From CAVZZV01 sp963779845 (GTDB taxonomy: Bacteria > Bacteroidota > Bacteroidia > Bacteroidales > GCA-2748055), in the NCBI GenBank assembly GCA_963779845.1, contig CAVZZV010000001.1:62001-126000 (forward strand): 64,000 nt of DNA. The letters run 5' to 3'. Position numbers and translations under genes: made by a program. The notes below the pieces were generated by a model. The model was not told the origin of the DNA and made no database searches. It saw only the letters and a list, made by a program, of their open reading frames with translations. This document shows, one piece after another, positions 47,731 through 56,737 of this stretch (position 1 is its first letter; the number at the start of each line of letters is the position of its first letter).

Positions 47731-48486
47731 TTATCGTATGGGTATATTTTTTTCTTTTAAAAATGCTTTCAAAACCGGGATCGGTATTTCGTTAAAATGA
47801 AATATGCTTGCTGCCAGGGCTGCGTCTGCATTCCCAATATTGAAGACATCTTCAAAATGCTCCATTTTTCCTGCACCCCCACTGGCGATCACCGGTATGA
47901 ACAGGCTATTTCCCAATACAGCAAGTGCCTCATTGGCATAACCATTTTTTGTCCCATCATGGTTCATGGAGGTAAACAATATCTCCCCTGCCCCCAATGT
48001 TTCCACTTCCCTCGCCCATGAAAAAAGTTCTTTATCGGTTTTTATCCTTCCCCCGTTCACGTATACCATCCATTTACCATCTGCTTCCAAACGGGCATCA
48101 ATGGCCACCACTACAAACTGATTACCATACGAGCCGGATATTTGCCTGATAAGGGCGGGGTTCCTGACCGCTGCGGAATTGATGGATATTTTGTCAGCCC
48201 CGGCATTTAGAAGGATGTCCGCATCCTTCATTTCATTAATCCCGCCTCCAATGGTAAAAGGGATATTCAGATTAAGTGCAATACGTTTTACCAGTTCAGC
48301 GAATAGTTTTCGATTTTCGTGACTGGCGGTTATATCGAGATAAACAAGCTCATCAGCCCCTTCAGCCGCATATTTGGCGCCTAATTCCACCGGATCGCCC
48401 ACGTTCTGAATGTTCACGAAATTTACCCCTTTTACAGTTTGCCCGTCCCTGATATCGAGACAGGGAATTATTCTTTTTGCAAGCAT
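47731..48486 (-). CDS. hisF: Imidazole glycerol phosphate synthase, cyclase subunit
   Basis: With HisH forms IGP and AICAR from PRFAR. (beta-alpha)8 barrel of 251 residues with catalytic D11 (IPCLDIRDG) and D130 (VVAIDARLE), GGGIN and ASGGAG phosphate-binding loops. It starts 3 bp after hisA stops. Confidence 0.97.
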   Translation of the reverse strand: MLAKRIIPCLDIRDGQTVKGVNFVNIQNVGDPVELGAKYAAEGADELVYLDITASHENRKLFAELVKRIALNLNIPFTIGGGINEMKDADILLNAGADKISINSAAVRNPALIRQISGSYGNQFVVVAIDARLEADGKWMVYVNGGRIKTDKELFSWAREVETLGAGEILFTSMNHDGTKNGYANEALAVLGNSLFIPVIASGGAGKMEHFEDVFNIGNADAALAASIFHFNEIPIPVLKAFLKEKNIPIR

Positions 48487-48489
48487 AAT

Positions 48490-49212
48490 CTAATGGGTTA
48501 GGAAAGGGATCAAATCTTTCTCGGCTATTTTCCCTTCGTAAATTGCCTTCCCCAGGATTACCCCGCTTAGGCCAATGGTTTTCAATCTGGTGAGATCTTC
48601 CGCATTGGCAACACCACCGCTTGCAATAATCTGAGTTTCCGGAAATTTACGGTTTAGTTCTTCATATATACTGAATGAAGGTCCTTTAAGCATCCCATCC
48701 TTCTCAATATCAGTGCTGATAATTTTAGTGATCCCTTTTTTGGTATAGGATGAAATGAATTCAAAAAGCTCGAAATGGCTATCATTATGCCACCCTGAAA
48801 CAGATATTTTGCCTTTTCGATGGTCGGCTCCCAGAATAACTTTTTCAGGCCCATAAAGGTCCAGCCAGGATAAAAAGATCTCAGGATCTTTTACCGCGAT
48901 GCTTCCCCCGGTAACCATGTCGGCTCCGTTTTCAAAAGCAATTTGAAGATCCTTATTACTTTTAAGCCCCCCGCCAAAATCGATGGTAAGTGAGGTGGAG
49001 ACTGAAATTTTCTTCAACACAGGATAATTCACGATGTGGGAAAGCCTTGCCCCATCAAGGTCGACGAGGTGAAGCCTTTTTATTCCCCAGCCTTCAAACA
49101 TTTTTGCGACTTCAAGTGGGTCATCACTGTAAATTTTCTTACTACTGTATGCGCCCTGTTTTAGCCGGACACATTTACCATCTATTATGTCAATTGCAGG
49201 TATGATTTCCAT
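48490..49212 (-). CDS. hisA: ProFAR isomerase
   Basis: Converts ProFAR to PRFAR (step 4). The 240-residue barrel homologous to HisF has D8 (IPAIDIIDGKCVRLKQG), FGGGLKSNKD and SGGVAN; a second Asp is in IISTDIEKDGMLKGPS. Its start overlaps the hisH stop by one base, so translation is coupled. Confidence 0.96.
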   Translation of the reverse strand: MEIIPAIDIIDGKCVRLKQGAYSSKKIYSDDPLEVAKMFEGWGIKRLHLVDLDGARLSHIVNYPVLKKISVSTSLTIDFGGGLKSNKDLQIAFENGADMVTGGSIAVKDPEIFLSWLDLYGPEKVILGADHRKGKISVSGWHNDSHFELFEFISSYTKKGITKIISTDIEKDGMLKGPSFSIYEELNRKFPETQIIASGGVANAEDLTRLKTIGLSGVILGKAIYEGKIAEKDLIPFLTH

Positions 49213-49796
49213 TATAGGTATATAAAATTTTTTAGTATTGATACTCCAGTCTCACCGCTTTTCTCCGGATGAAACTGCGTAGCAAAAAAGTTATCTTTTT
49301 CAAGTGCAGCACTGAATTGATTAAGGTATGTAGTTGAAGCCACCGTGTAAGGAGACCATTCCGCGTAAAAACTATGCACGAAATAAACAAAAGAACCCTG
49401 GGATATATTTTTAAAAAGCTTTCCTTTCATGTTTTCAAGGCTGTTCCATCCCATGTGGGGTATTTTTCCTTGCGGGGGAAACTTTTTCACCTGAATCGGA
49501 AAAATATCCATGCACGGAACATCTCCTTCTTCTGAATGGTTACACATTAGCTGTAGGCCAAGACAAATGCCCAATACAGGTTGCTTTAATCCGGGAATAA
49601 GTTTATCAAGACCAGTGGAACGGAGATAGCTCATTGTAGTGCGGGCCTCTCCTACTCCGGGAAAGATAACTCTGTCCGCCACCCCAATTTCTTTCGGATC
49701 ATCCGTAATCAAGGCTTCATACCCCAACCTTTTAAAAGCGAATTGAACAGAACGAATATTCCCTGCATTATATTTAATTATGGCAATTTTTATCAT
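49212..49796 (-). CDS. hisH: Imidazole glycerol phosphate synthase, glutaminase subunit
   Basis: Supplies ammonia from glutamine to HisF. The 194-residue class I amidotransferase has nucleophile C78 (LGICLGLQLM) and the H176/E178 pair (QFHPEKSG). The residues before it are typical (YNAGNIRSVQ, FPGVGEA). It starts 46 bp after hisB. Confidence 0.97.
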   Translation of the reverse strand: MIKIAIIKYNAGNIRSVQFAFKRLGYEALITDDPKEIGVADRVIFPGVGEARTTMSYLRSTGLDKLIPGLKQPVLGICLGLQLMCNHSEEGDVPCMDIFPIQVKKFPPQGKIPHMGWNSLENMKGKLFKNISQGSFVYFVHSFYAEWSPYTVASTTYLNQFSAALEKDNFFATQFHPEKSGETGVSILKNFIYL

Positions 49797-49842
49797 ATAA
49801 TATTATATTTCAACAGGAGGATAGCCTGCCTGTTTTCACCTT

Positions 49843-50966
49843 TTATAACACCCCTTTTGTACTGGGAAGTGAGTGATCACACGGGTCCTTTTTCAAGGCC
49901 ATTTTTATAGCCCTGGAAAAAGCTTTAAAAATTGCCTCAATCTTATGATGTTCGTTTTCTCCTTCTACTTTGATGTTTAGGTTGCATTTGGCCGCATCAC
50001 TGAATGATTTGAAAAAATGAATAAACATTTCCGTGGGCATATCACCCACTTTTTCCCGCTTGAACTGTGCATCCCAAACCAACCACTGCCTGCCTCCAAA
50101 ATCAATAGCGACCTGGGCGAGACAATCATCCATGGGCAATACAAAACCATATCTTTCCATTCCCCTTTTATCGCTCATGGCCTGGAGAAATGCTTCACCA
50201 AGAGTTATTGCCGTATCCTCTATCGTATGATGCTCGTCAACTTCCAAATCCCCCTCACATTTGAGCTCTAAATCTAAATTTCCATGCTTAGGAATCTGCT
50301 CCAGGAGATGGTTGAAAAATCCAAGTCCGGTGGAAATATTCGCTCCCCCCCGCCCCATAAATTCAGCGTGACCGAGACGCGTGTTTCCTTTGTATTTCTT
50401 TCATGATGAATAATCCGGGTAGGTTTTGACAGATATTCCCATATGTCATCCCATGACCTGGCTTTAAGGCAGCAACTTTCTGATATTCCGTCAGTAAGCA
50501 ACTGCGAATGATCATTTTCACCATATAACAATATCCCCTTCGCACCAAGGTTTTTAGCCAGCTCTAAATCGGTATGCCTGTCCCCTATTACATAGGAATT
50601 CTTAAGGTCGTAGTCCTCATTCAAGTATTTCGTCAAAAGGCCGGTCCGGGGTTTTCGGGTAGGAGCATTATCTTCCGGCATGGAATTGTCTATTAAAATT
50701 TCATCAAAAACAATTCCCTCATTTTTGAATGCCTTTATAAATTTTTCATGAGGTTTTAGGAAAGCAGAATATGGATATCCCTGGGTTCCCAGGCCATCCT
50801 GATTGCTCACAATAACCAGCTCGTAATCCAGATATCTATGGATTAGGGATAGATTCCTGAAAACACCGGGAAGAAACTCCAGTTTTTCCAGTGAATCGAT
50901 CTGAAAATCAACAGGGGGTTCGACAATTAATGTTCCGTCCCTGTCTAAAAATAGCACTTTTTTCAT
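49843..50966 (-). CDS. hisB: Bifunctional histidinol-phosphatase / IGP dehydratase, interrupted by a single-base frameshift
   Basis: Steps 6 and 8 of histidine synthesis. The HAD phosphatase half (FLDRDGTLIVEPP, VSNQDG, GDRHTDLELAKNLG) and the dehydratase half (ISTGLGFFNHLLEQIPKHG, EDTAITLGEAF, ENEHHKIEAIFKAFSRA) are in different frames. The break is in a run of seven C (50345-50351, G on the coding strand); an eighth restores NLWGGGGANISTGLGF and a 374-residue protein, the normal size of the fused enzyme. As the pathway is otherwise complete, a sequencing error in the homopolymer is by far the likeliest cause. Confidence 0.9.
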
Positions 50967-51034
50967 TTTATTGACTTTTCCAGTCTTGTTCCTTAAAAAC
51001 CACTAAACCCCTTTCAGGATCATGAAATAGATAA

Positions 51035-52081
51035 TCATGCCTCCTCTTCTAAATTTTCCAAAGCCTCCAGTAACAATTCATTTTCGCGCGGGCTTCCAAT
51101 AGTGATCCTGAGGCATCCCTGGCAAAGGGAGACTGATGATCTGTCGCGAACTATTATATTGCTGTGTTTTAAATGATGGTATACAGAGTTTGAATTGCTC
51201 ATTTTCACCAATAAAAAATTGGCATCTGAGGGATAAACCTTCAATACAAATTTAAAAGAGGTCAATTTGTTGGCCAACTTATCTCTCTCCTGTACGATCA
51301 TCCCGACCCAGTCTTCTTTTCTATCCACATCCCTGACAAAGTTTTCAGCAGTGGTTTGAGTGAGGCTGTTGATATTATAGGGATATTTTATCCTGTCGAG
51401 AACATGAATAATTTCCGCGGAAGCAATGGCCATCCCGAGGCGAATGCCTGCCAGGCCCCAGGCTTTTGATAGTGTCCTCAAAAGAACAAGGTTTCCATAA
51501 TTGTCTATTTCCCCGATTAAACCCGGGGTGCCCGTAAAATCAATATATGCTTCATCAACGACTACCAGGCCATTGAATTTTTTGAGAAGAATAAGAATTT
51601 CTTCCGGATCCAGCAGGTTACCGGTAGGATTATTGGGAGAGCATAAAAATATCATTTTGGAAGAGGGATCTACAGCTTTGAGTATTTCACTGCTTTCCAA
51701 CCCGAATTCCCAATTTAACAGGACTTTCTTAATTTTCAGGTCATTGATTTTCGCCGCCACTTCATACATTCCATAGCTGGGATCAATCGTTATGATTTCA
51801 TCTTTCCCAGGGACACAAAAAGCCCTCATCAGGAGATCAATGGCCTCATCACTGCCATTGCCCAAAAACAAAGAACTCTCTTTAATTTTCAGGACCTTAG
51901 CCAGGTTTACTTTTAACCGCCGCTGATGAGGATCAGGGTATCTGTTTAAGGGCTCATTAAAGGGATTTTCGTTCGCATCGAGGAGGATGGAGCCGCTCCC
52001 TGTATATTCATCTCTGGCGGATGAATATGGAATAAGCCCGGCAATGTTTTCCCGCAATATGTTTTTAAGCCCGAATGCCAT
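51035..52081 (-). CDS. hisC: Histidinol-phosphate aminotransferase
   Basis: PLP-dependent step 7 enzyme of 348 residues. Motifs: LDANENPFNEPLNRYPDP, LFLGNGSDEAIDLLMRAF, SPNNPTGN, VVVDEAYIDF and the Schiff-base Lys206 in TLSKAWGLAGIRLG. Overlaps hisD by one base. Confidence 0.96.
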   Translation of the reverse strand: MAFGLKNILRENIAGLIPYSSARDEYTGSGSILLDANENPFNEPLNRYPDPHQRRLKVNLAKVLKIKESSLFLGNGSDEAIDLLMRAFCVPGKDEIITIDPSYGMYEVAAKINDLKIKKVLLNWEFGLESSEILKAVDPSSKMIFLCSPNNPTGNLLDPEEILILLKKFNGLVVVDEAYIDFTGTPGLIGEIDNYGNLVLLRTLSKAWGLAGIRLGMAIASAEIIHVLDRIKYPYNINSLTQTTAENFVRDVDRKEDWVGMIVQERDKLANKLTSFKFVLKVYPSDANFLLVKMSNSNSVYHHLKHSNIIVRDRSSVSLCQGCLRITIGSPRENELLLEALENLEEEA

Positions 52082-53376
52082 TACTTGTAATTATTTGCAA
52101 ATTTAGTGATTCTTATCCGAATGGCATTTTTATGGGCCATCAATTCTTCCGCTTCGGCCATGCGCTCCACTGTCGGGCCAATATTAAACAGGCCATATTT
52201 GGAAATTTCCTGATAGCTGATCTTTTTCATAAAGCTATTAAGGTTAACCCCTGAAAAGGCTTTGGCTGTTCCATTGGTGGGAAGTGTATGGTTAGTGCCC
52301 GAGGCATAGTCGCCGGCACTTTCCGGTGTAAAATTGCCAAGGAATATGGAGCCTGCGTTGACAATACGATCAGCAATCGCATTGTAGTTGGCAGTGACGA
52401 TAATTAGATGTTCCGGTGCATATGTATTTATCAGGTCAACTATCAGGTCATCGTCCCGGAGCAGTATAATGGTAGAGTTTTCAAGGGCTTTCCGGGCAAT
52501 TTCCCTGCGAGGGAGAGCTTCCAGCTGAACCTCAAGCTCTGCCTGGACTTTCGAAATCAGGCTGGCCGATTTAGTCACCATAAGTACCTGACTGTCCACC
52601 CCGTGTTCGGCCTGCGACAACAAATCTGAAGCAACAAAGGATGGATCACTTGAACTATCGGCTATAATGGCTAATTCAGAGGGCCCTGCCGGCAAGTCGA
52701 TAGCAATATTTTCAAGGCTGACCTTCATTTTGGCAGCATTTACGTATTGGTTTCCCGGTCCAAATATTTTATAGACTCTGGGAACAGTTTCTGTTCCGTA
52801 CGCCATCGCAGCAATTGCCTGAGCTCCTCCTATTTTAAAAATCTTGTTAATACCCAGGGTATTTGCAGCATACAATATAGCTGGATGGATCAATCCGTTT
52901 TTATCGGGAGGTGAACACAATACGATCTCACTGCACCCGGCCAATATCGCGGGGACCCCAAGCATCAGCACGGTTGATAAAAGTGGGGCTGTCCCTCCGG
53001 GTATATAAAGACCCACTTTCTGGATTGCTACAGATTTTTGCCAGCATTTAACCCCCGGAGTGGTCTCACAGGATATAACGCCAGGCATTTGAGCTGAATG
53101 GAATTGCTCAATATTTTTACGGGCTACTTCAATGGCTTTTTTAAGCTCGTCGTTGATGCTTTCCCCGGCAGCTTTTAATTCCTCCGGGGATACTGCATGT
53201 GTCTCAAGAGTAACCTTATCAAATTGGGCGGTATATTCCCTTACTGCCTTATCACCATTTTCCCTGACATTGTCGAGAATATGGCCTACAGAACTCATAA
53301 GGGATTCGAATTTAAGCCCTGGACGTTTCAGTAGTTCAGCCCAGGAAGCTTTTTCGGGGTTTTCAATTATTTTCAT
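52081..53376 (-). CDS. hisD: Histidinol dehydrogenase
   Basis: Two-step oxidation of histidinol to histidine, zinc-dependent. The 431 residues include GLYIPGGTAPLLSTVLMLGVPA, the family signature VDLPAGPSELAIIADSSSDP-type segment (here IDLPAGPSELAII), DLLSQAEHG, YAPEHL and SGTNHTLPTNG. 132 bp separate it from hisG; I see no terminator there, so the operon most likely continues. Confidence 0.97.
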   Translation of the reverse strand: MKIIENPEKASWAELLKRPGLKFESLMSSVGHILDNVRENGDKAVREYTAQFDKVTLETHAVSPEELKAAGESINDELKKAIEVARKNIEQFHSAQMPGVISCETTPGVKCWQKSVAIQKVGLYIPGGTAPLLSTVLMLGVPAILAGCSEIVLCSPPDKNGLIHPAILYAANTLGINKIFKIGGAQAIAAMAYGTETVPRVYKIFGPGNQYVNAAKMKVSLENIAIDLPAGPSELAIIADSSSDPSFVASDLLSQAEHGVDSQVLMVTKSASLISKVQAELEVQLEALPRREIARKALENSTIILLRDDDLIVDLINTYAPEHLIIVTANYNAIADRIVNAGSIFLGNFTPESAGDYASGTNHTLPTNGTAKAFSGVNLNSFMKKISYQEISKYGLFNIGPTVERMAEAEELMAHKNAIRIRITKFANNYK

Positions 53377-53508
53377 AGCGAAAGGGTTTATAAAATAAAA
53401 GGTTATCGTATGTCAATGCCATCATATTTTTGCAGTCTGGCAGTTACATGGGTTATATATTGCAATGTATTCTGTTAATTATAAGTAATTTAATTGATAA
53501 TTGATGCT

Positions 53509-54366
53509 TTATATAATCATCTTCTCGATCGGGATTACCAGTATACCCTGGGCTCCAAGTTCTTTCAGTTTATCGATTGCTTCCCAAAATTCGCTTTCCC
53601 GGAGCACGGAATGTATGGAGCTCCATCCCTTTATAGCCAGTGGCATTACTGTTGGGGATTTCATTCCCGGGAGAACGCTGATAATTTCCTCAACTTTCGA
53701 ATCGGGAGCATTAAGCAATATGTATTTGTGATTTTTTGCCGCCCTTACAGATTTCATCCTGAAAATAAGGTTTTCAAGGATCATGCTTTTCTCCGGATTT
53801 AATCCGGGGGCTGCAATTATTACTGCTTCTGAATCGATCACCTTCTCCACTTCTTTAAGCCCATTACTAATTAGGGTGCTTCCCGAACTGACGATATCAA
53901 ATATTCCATCGGCCAACCCTATTCCTGGGGCAATTTCCACTGAGCCGCTGATCTCATGAATATCAGATTTTACCTTATTTTGTTCAAGAAACCGCCTGAG
54001 GATATTGGGATAGGATGTGGCAATTTTCTTTCCGTTGAAAAATTCTACCCCCATATACCCTTCATTTTTGGCGATAGCCAATGACAACCTGCATTTCGCA
54101 AAACCCAGCCTGTGCACTATTTCTACCCTGCATGGTTTTTCAAGGATAACATTCTCCCCTACAATGCCTATATCCGCCACACTATCGGTAACATACTGAG
54201 GGATATCATCGTCCCGTAAAAAAAGGACTTCGACAGGAAAATTGGAGGATGGGGAAATGAGTTTCCTGTCCCCATTTGTTAACCTGATCCCGGATTCCAT
54301 GAGAAGCTCAAGTGATTTTTCGCTTAATCTGCCCGATTTCTGAACAGCAATTTTAAGTATTTCCAT
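53509..54366 (-). CDS. hisG: ATP phosphoribosyltransferase, long form
   Basis: First, committed step of histidine synthesis. The 285-residue long form needs no HisZ: catalytic part LKIAVQKSGRLSEKSLELL to SGSTLISNGL, with the phosphate loop DIVSSGSTLISNG, and an ACT-like C-terminal histidine-binding domain (VMPLAIKGWSSIHSVL to ELGAQGILVIPIEKMI). The start at 54366 is chosen by homology; the frame continues 17 codons upstream through the attenuator. First gene of the operon, directly after the leader terminator. Confidence 0.96.
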   Translation of the reverse strand: MEILKIAVQKSGRLSEKSLELLMESGIRLTNGDRKLISPSSNFPVEVLFLRDDDIPQYVTDSVADIGIVGENVILEKPCRVEIVHRLGFAKCRLSLAIAKNEGYMGVEFFNGKKIATSYPNILRRFLEQNKVKSDIHEISGSVEIAPGIGLADGIFDIVSSGSTLISNGLKEVEKVIDSEAVIIAAPGLNPEKSMILENLIFRMKSVRAAKNHKYILLNAPDSKVEEIISVLPGMKSPTVMPLAIKGWSSIHSVLRESEFWEAIDKLKELGAQGILVIPIEKMII

Positions 54367-54378
54367 TATGATTGTAAT

Positions 54379-54409
54379 AAAAAAAAGGTTTGCAGAATCT
54401 GCAAACCTT
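54379..54409 (-). terminator. Attenuator terminator of the his operon
   Basis: On the minus strand the RNA folds as AAGGTTTGCAG-ATT-CTGCAAACCTT, a perfect 11-bp stem (54409-54399 with 54395-54385), and continues directly into a T run (to 54379). It ends 12 bp before the hisG start and lies after the leader ORF, the classical attenuator position. Confidence 0.85.
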
Positions 54410-54452
54410 CGATACATATTTTGATGAAGCCTACATTATCTGCACAATGATG

Positions 54453-54506
54453 TCACACCTCATGATGGTGATGCCTGATTACCAATTGTACAAATAAACG
54501 CTTCAT
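54453..54506 (-). CDS. hisL: his operon leader peptide with four consecutive His codons
   Basis: An 18-codon frame, MKRLFVQLVIRHHHHEV then TGA, too short for normal gene finding. Codons 12-15 are CAT CAC CAT CAT. It lies about 12 nt after the predicted transcription start and about 40 nt before the attenuator. Scarce charged tRNA-His would stall the ribosome here and change the fold of the RNA downstream. The CACC within the His codons can pair with GGTG just beyond (54459-54456), giving a possible 1:2 hairpin. The exact antiterminator was not resolved; TGCAGA at 54444-54439 can pair with the 3' arm of the terminator (six bp). Confidence 0.82.
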   Translation of the reverse strand: MKRLFVQLVIRHHHHEV

Positions 54507-54523
54507 TTTTTTTAAATTTATCA

Positions 54524-54553
54524 CAAAAATAGGGAATTATTTTAATATTCAAA
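54524..54553 (-). promoter_or_regulatory. his operon promoter (TTTG -33 / TATTTTTG -7)
   Basis: On the minus strand TTTG (54553-54550), 18 bp, then TATTTTTG (54531-54524). Both match the Bacteroidota consensus (TTTG, TAnnTTTG). Start of transcription is predicted near 54517, about 11 nt before the leader ATG. Confidence 0.7.
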
Positions 54554-54633
54554 TTAAATAGGGTGGAAATTATTATTTCTGCTTCTAAAACCGGGAAAGG
54601 ATTTAGGATAAAATCCGCTTTTTTGGGGATTCA

Positions 54634-55956
54634 TCAAATATCTTTAAGAAGCTTATTGGCCGGCGAGGAGTATAAAAGTTTATACATGTCATCATAAATT
54701 TCATTGATCTTTTCAAAAGCAGCGGATTCTTTGACGATAACCCGGTCACTTCCAATGGATTCCAGTTTCTCATTAACATACTGGATACTTATCTTCCCAA
54801 TATCCAAGGCAGGCTGATAACCATTTTCAGAGGGGATATCCGTAAGAGTTTCATTAATAACACCGGCCATAATCAGGTCGTTGAGAATTTCCCGGACCAA
54901 CCTTAATGGGATAGACAGCTCCTTTGAAATATACGCACTGGTCAGGGGGGGATTCTCACCCTTTTCAAAGGATTTGATAATTAAGTTCAAGATCAGCAGA
55001 GAGATAATTCTCCGGTTATGATAACTGACATCTATAGCCTCAGTTTCATACTGATATTGTGTGATGTTCTGGTAGGCAAATGTTATTTCGGCACCCAGGA
55101 GGACAATCAACCAGGAAATCTGAAGCCAAATAAGAAACAGGGGGAGTGCGGCAAAAGTACCATAGAGTGCACTGTATTTTGAAACCCCGATCTGAAAATG
55201 GATATAGCCCCACTGGGTAAGCTGAAATAATGTTCCAGCAAATATCCCGGCAATCAGCGCATATTTGAACTTAACTTTGGTGTTGGGCATAATAATGTAA
55301 ATGAGCGTGAACAGCAGCCATATCAATGCATAGGGTACAAATTGAAGTAAAGTGTCGAAGAATGGTGAGATGGACTGAAGAATTTCCATCCTTCCGGTCA
55401 CATCCTGGACCCTAGTGCTGATATATAACATTACACTACTCGAAATAATGATCAGCAAAGGGGCAATAAGCATGATGGAAAGGTAATCACTAAGTTTTCG
55501 AATGAGTGTCCTGGGCTTTTTTACTCTCCAAATTGCATTAAAAGAATTCTCAATATTGGTGAGTACCTGCATTACCGACCAGATTAAGATAACCAGTCCG
55601 ATACCCGCCAGAAGTCCCCCCTGAACATTTTCAAGGACACTAAAAGAAAGATCGATAATCCAGTTCATCACCTCTTCCTGCCCTTTGAAATTCGTGATGA
55701 TAAATTCTTCCATCTTGTTTTGGAACCCAAATCCCTTGGCCATTCCAAAAGCCATGGCTGCTATGGGAACCACTGAAAGAAGAGTATAGTAGGTCAATGC
55801 CGAGGCACGCAAAGAAACTCTCTCCTCAATAAAACCTTTTATGGCAAAAATTATCATCCTTAACTGTCTGATAAAAAAGGAGATAACCGGAGAGTCTTTG
55901 CGAAAATTATTATCCCAGATGTCTTCCTGGATAAATTTTTTTAATCGGGCAAGCAT
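54634..55956 (-). CDS. YihY/BrkB family inner-membrane protein
   Basis: Polytopic membrane protein (440 residues) with about six segments between residues 35 and 315 (SALTYYTLLSVVPIAAMAFG, the family hallmark), then a cytoplasmic winged-helix-like C-terminal region (SKELSIPLRLVREILNDLIMAGVI; landmark). Once thought to be RNase BN, the family function is unknown. The start at 55956 (MLARLKK) fits family N-termini better than the Met six codons earlier. About 125 bp separate it from the his leader region. Confidence 0.85.
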   Translation of the reverse strand: MLARLKKFIQEDIWDNNFRKDSPVISFFIRQLRMIIFAIKGFIEERVSLRASALTYYTLLSVVPIAAMAFGMAKGFGFQNKMEEFIITNFKGQEEVMNWIIDLSFSVLENVQGGLLAGIGLVILIWSVMQVLTNIENSFNAIWRVKKPRTLIRKLSDYLSIMLIAPLLIIISSSVMLYISTRVQDVTGRMEILQSISPFFDTLLQFVPYALIWLLFTLIYIIMPNTKVKFKYALIAGIFAGTLFQLTQWGYIHFQIGVSKYSALYGTFAALPLFLIWLQISWLIVLLGAEITFAYQNITQYQYETEAIDVSYHNRRIISLLILNLIIKSFEKGENPPLTSAYISKELSIPLRLVREILNDLIMAGVINETLTDIPSENGYQPALDIGKISIQYVNEKLESIGSDRVIVKESAAFEKINEIYDDMYKLLYSSPANKLLKDI

Positions 55957-55993
55957 AATAAAGGATTTCCACAAATATAAGAGGTTCAGAGGA

Positions 55994-56001
55994 TAATTTT
56001 G
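55994..56001 (+). promoter_or_regulatory. Promoter -7 box (TAnnTTTG type) for comB
   Basis: TAATTTTG, predicted start near 56008 and a leader of about 22 nt before the ATG at 56030. No clear -33 element found. Confidence 0.45.
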
Positions 56002-56029
56002 CTAAATTTGACGGTTTAAAAAAAATAAA

Positions 56030-56722
56030 ATGAATATTAGGATACTGGACATGCTGGAAGGTGCCAGGCAAGCGGTGGGCATTACGGTAATAATTGATGT
56101 CTTCAGGGCATTTTCGGTCGCTGCCTATGCCTTTGATAAAGAGGCTGAAAAGATCATCCCAGTCGGGGATTTGGAGATCGCCTTGAAATTAAAAAAGCAG
56201 AATCCTTCCTTTATTTTGCTGGGTGAAAGAAACGAACAGAAAGTACCGGGTTTCGATTTCGGAAATTCACCTTCTCAAATCCTAAACCAGGAGTTTAAAG
56301 GCCAAACCCTCGTTCATACCACTAGTTCAGGCACACAGGGGATCGTAAATGCCACTCATGCAGAGGAAATCCTTACCGGAAGTTTTGTAAATGCCGGTGC
56401 CATCACAGATTACATCCGTTCCAGGAACCCTCAACAGGTTTCCCTCGTGGGCATGGGGTATGCCTGTCTTTACCCGGTTGAGGAAGACAGCCTCTGTGCC
56501 TTATACATCAAAAATGAGCTCGAAGGTAAGCCTAATAACTTCAACAGGATGGTTGAAACAATCCGCGAAACGAGCGGTAAAAGATTTTTTATTGAAGAAA
56601 ATCAATCCTACGCACCGGCAGTCGACTTTGATCTCTGCATGCAATTAAACCGGTTTAATTTTGTTATCAAGGCGATCGAAACGGAAGATCAGTTTGAACT
56701 TAACCGGATTGACTACTGGTAA
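56030..56722 (+). CDS. comB: ComB-family 2-phosphosulfolactate phosphatase-like protein
   Basis: A Mg2+-dependent phosphatase of the ComB fold; in methanogens it makes sulfolactate for coenzyme M. The 230 residues have the family features VIIDVFRAFSVAAYAF, LLGERNEQKVPGFDFGNSP, TLVHTTSSGTQGI and VGMG. Most bacteria with this gene lack coenzyme M, so the true substrate here is unknown. The TlpA-like gene starts 15 bp downstream in the same direction. Confidence 0.9.
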   Translation: MNIRILDMLEGARQAVGITVIIDVFRAFSVAAYAFDKEAEKIIPVGDLEIALKLKKQNPSFILLGERNEQKVPGFDFGNSPSQILNQEFKGQTLVHTTSSGTQGIVNATHAEEILTGSFVNAGAITDYIRSRNPQQVSLVGMGYACLYPVEEDSLCALYIKNELEGKPNNFNRMVETIRETSGKRFFIEENQSYAPAVDFDLCMQLNRFNFVIKAIETEDQFELNRIDYW

Positions 56723-56737
56723 AAACTCAGGAAATTC

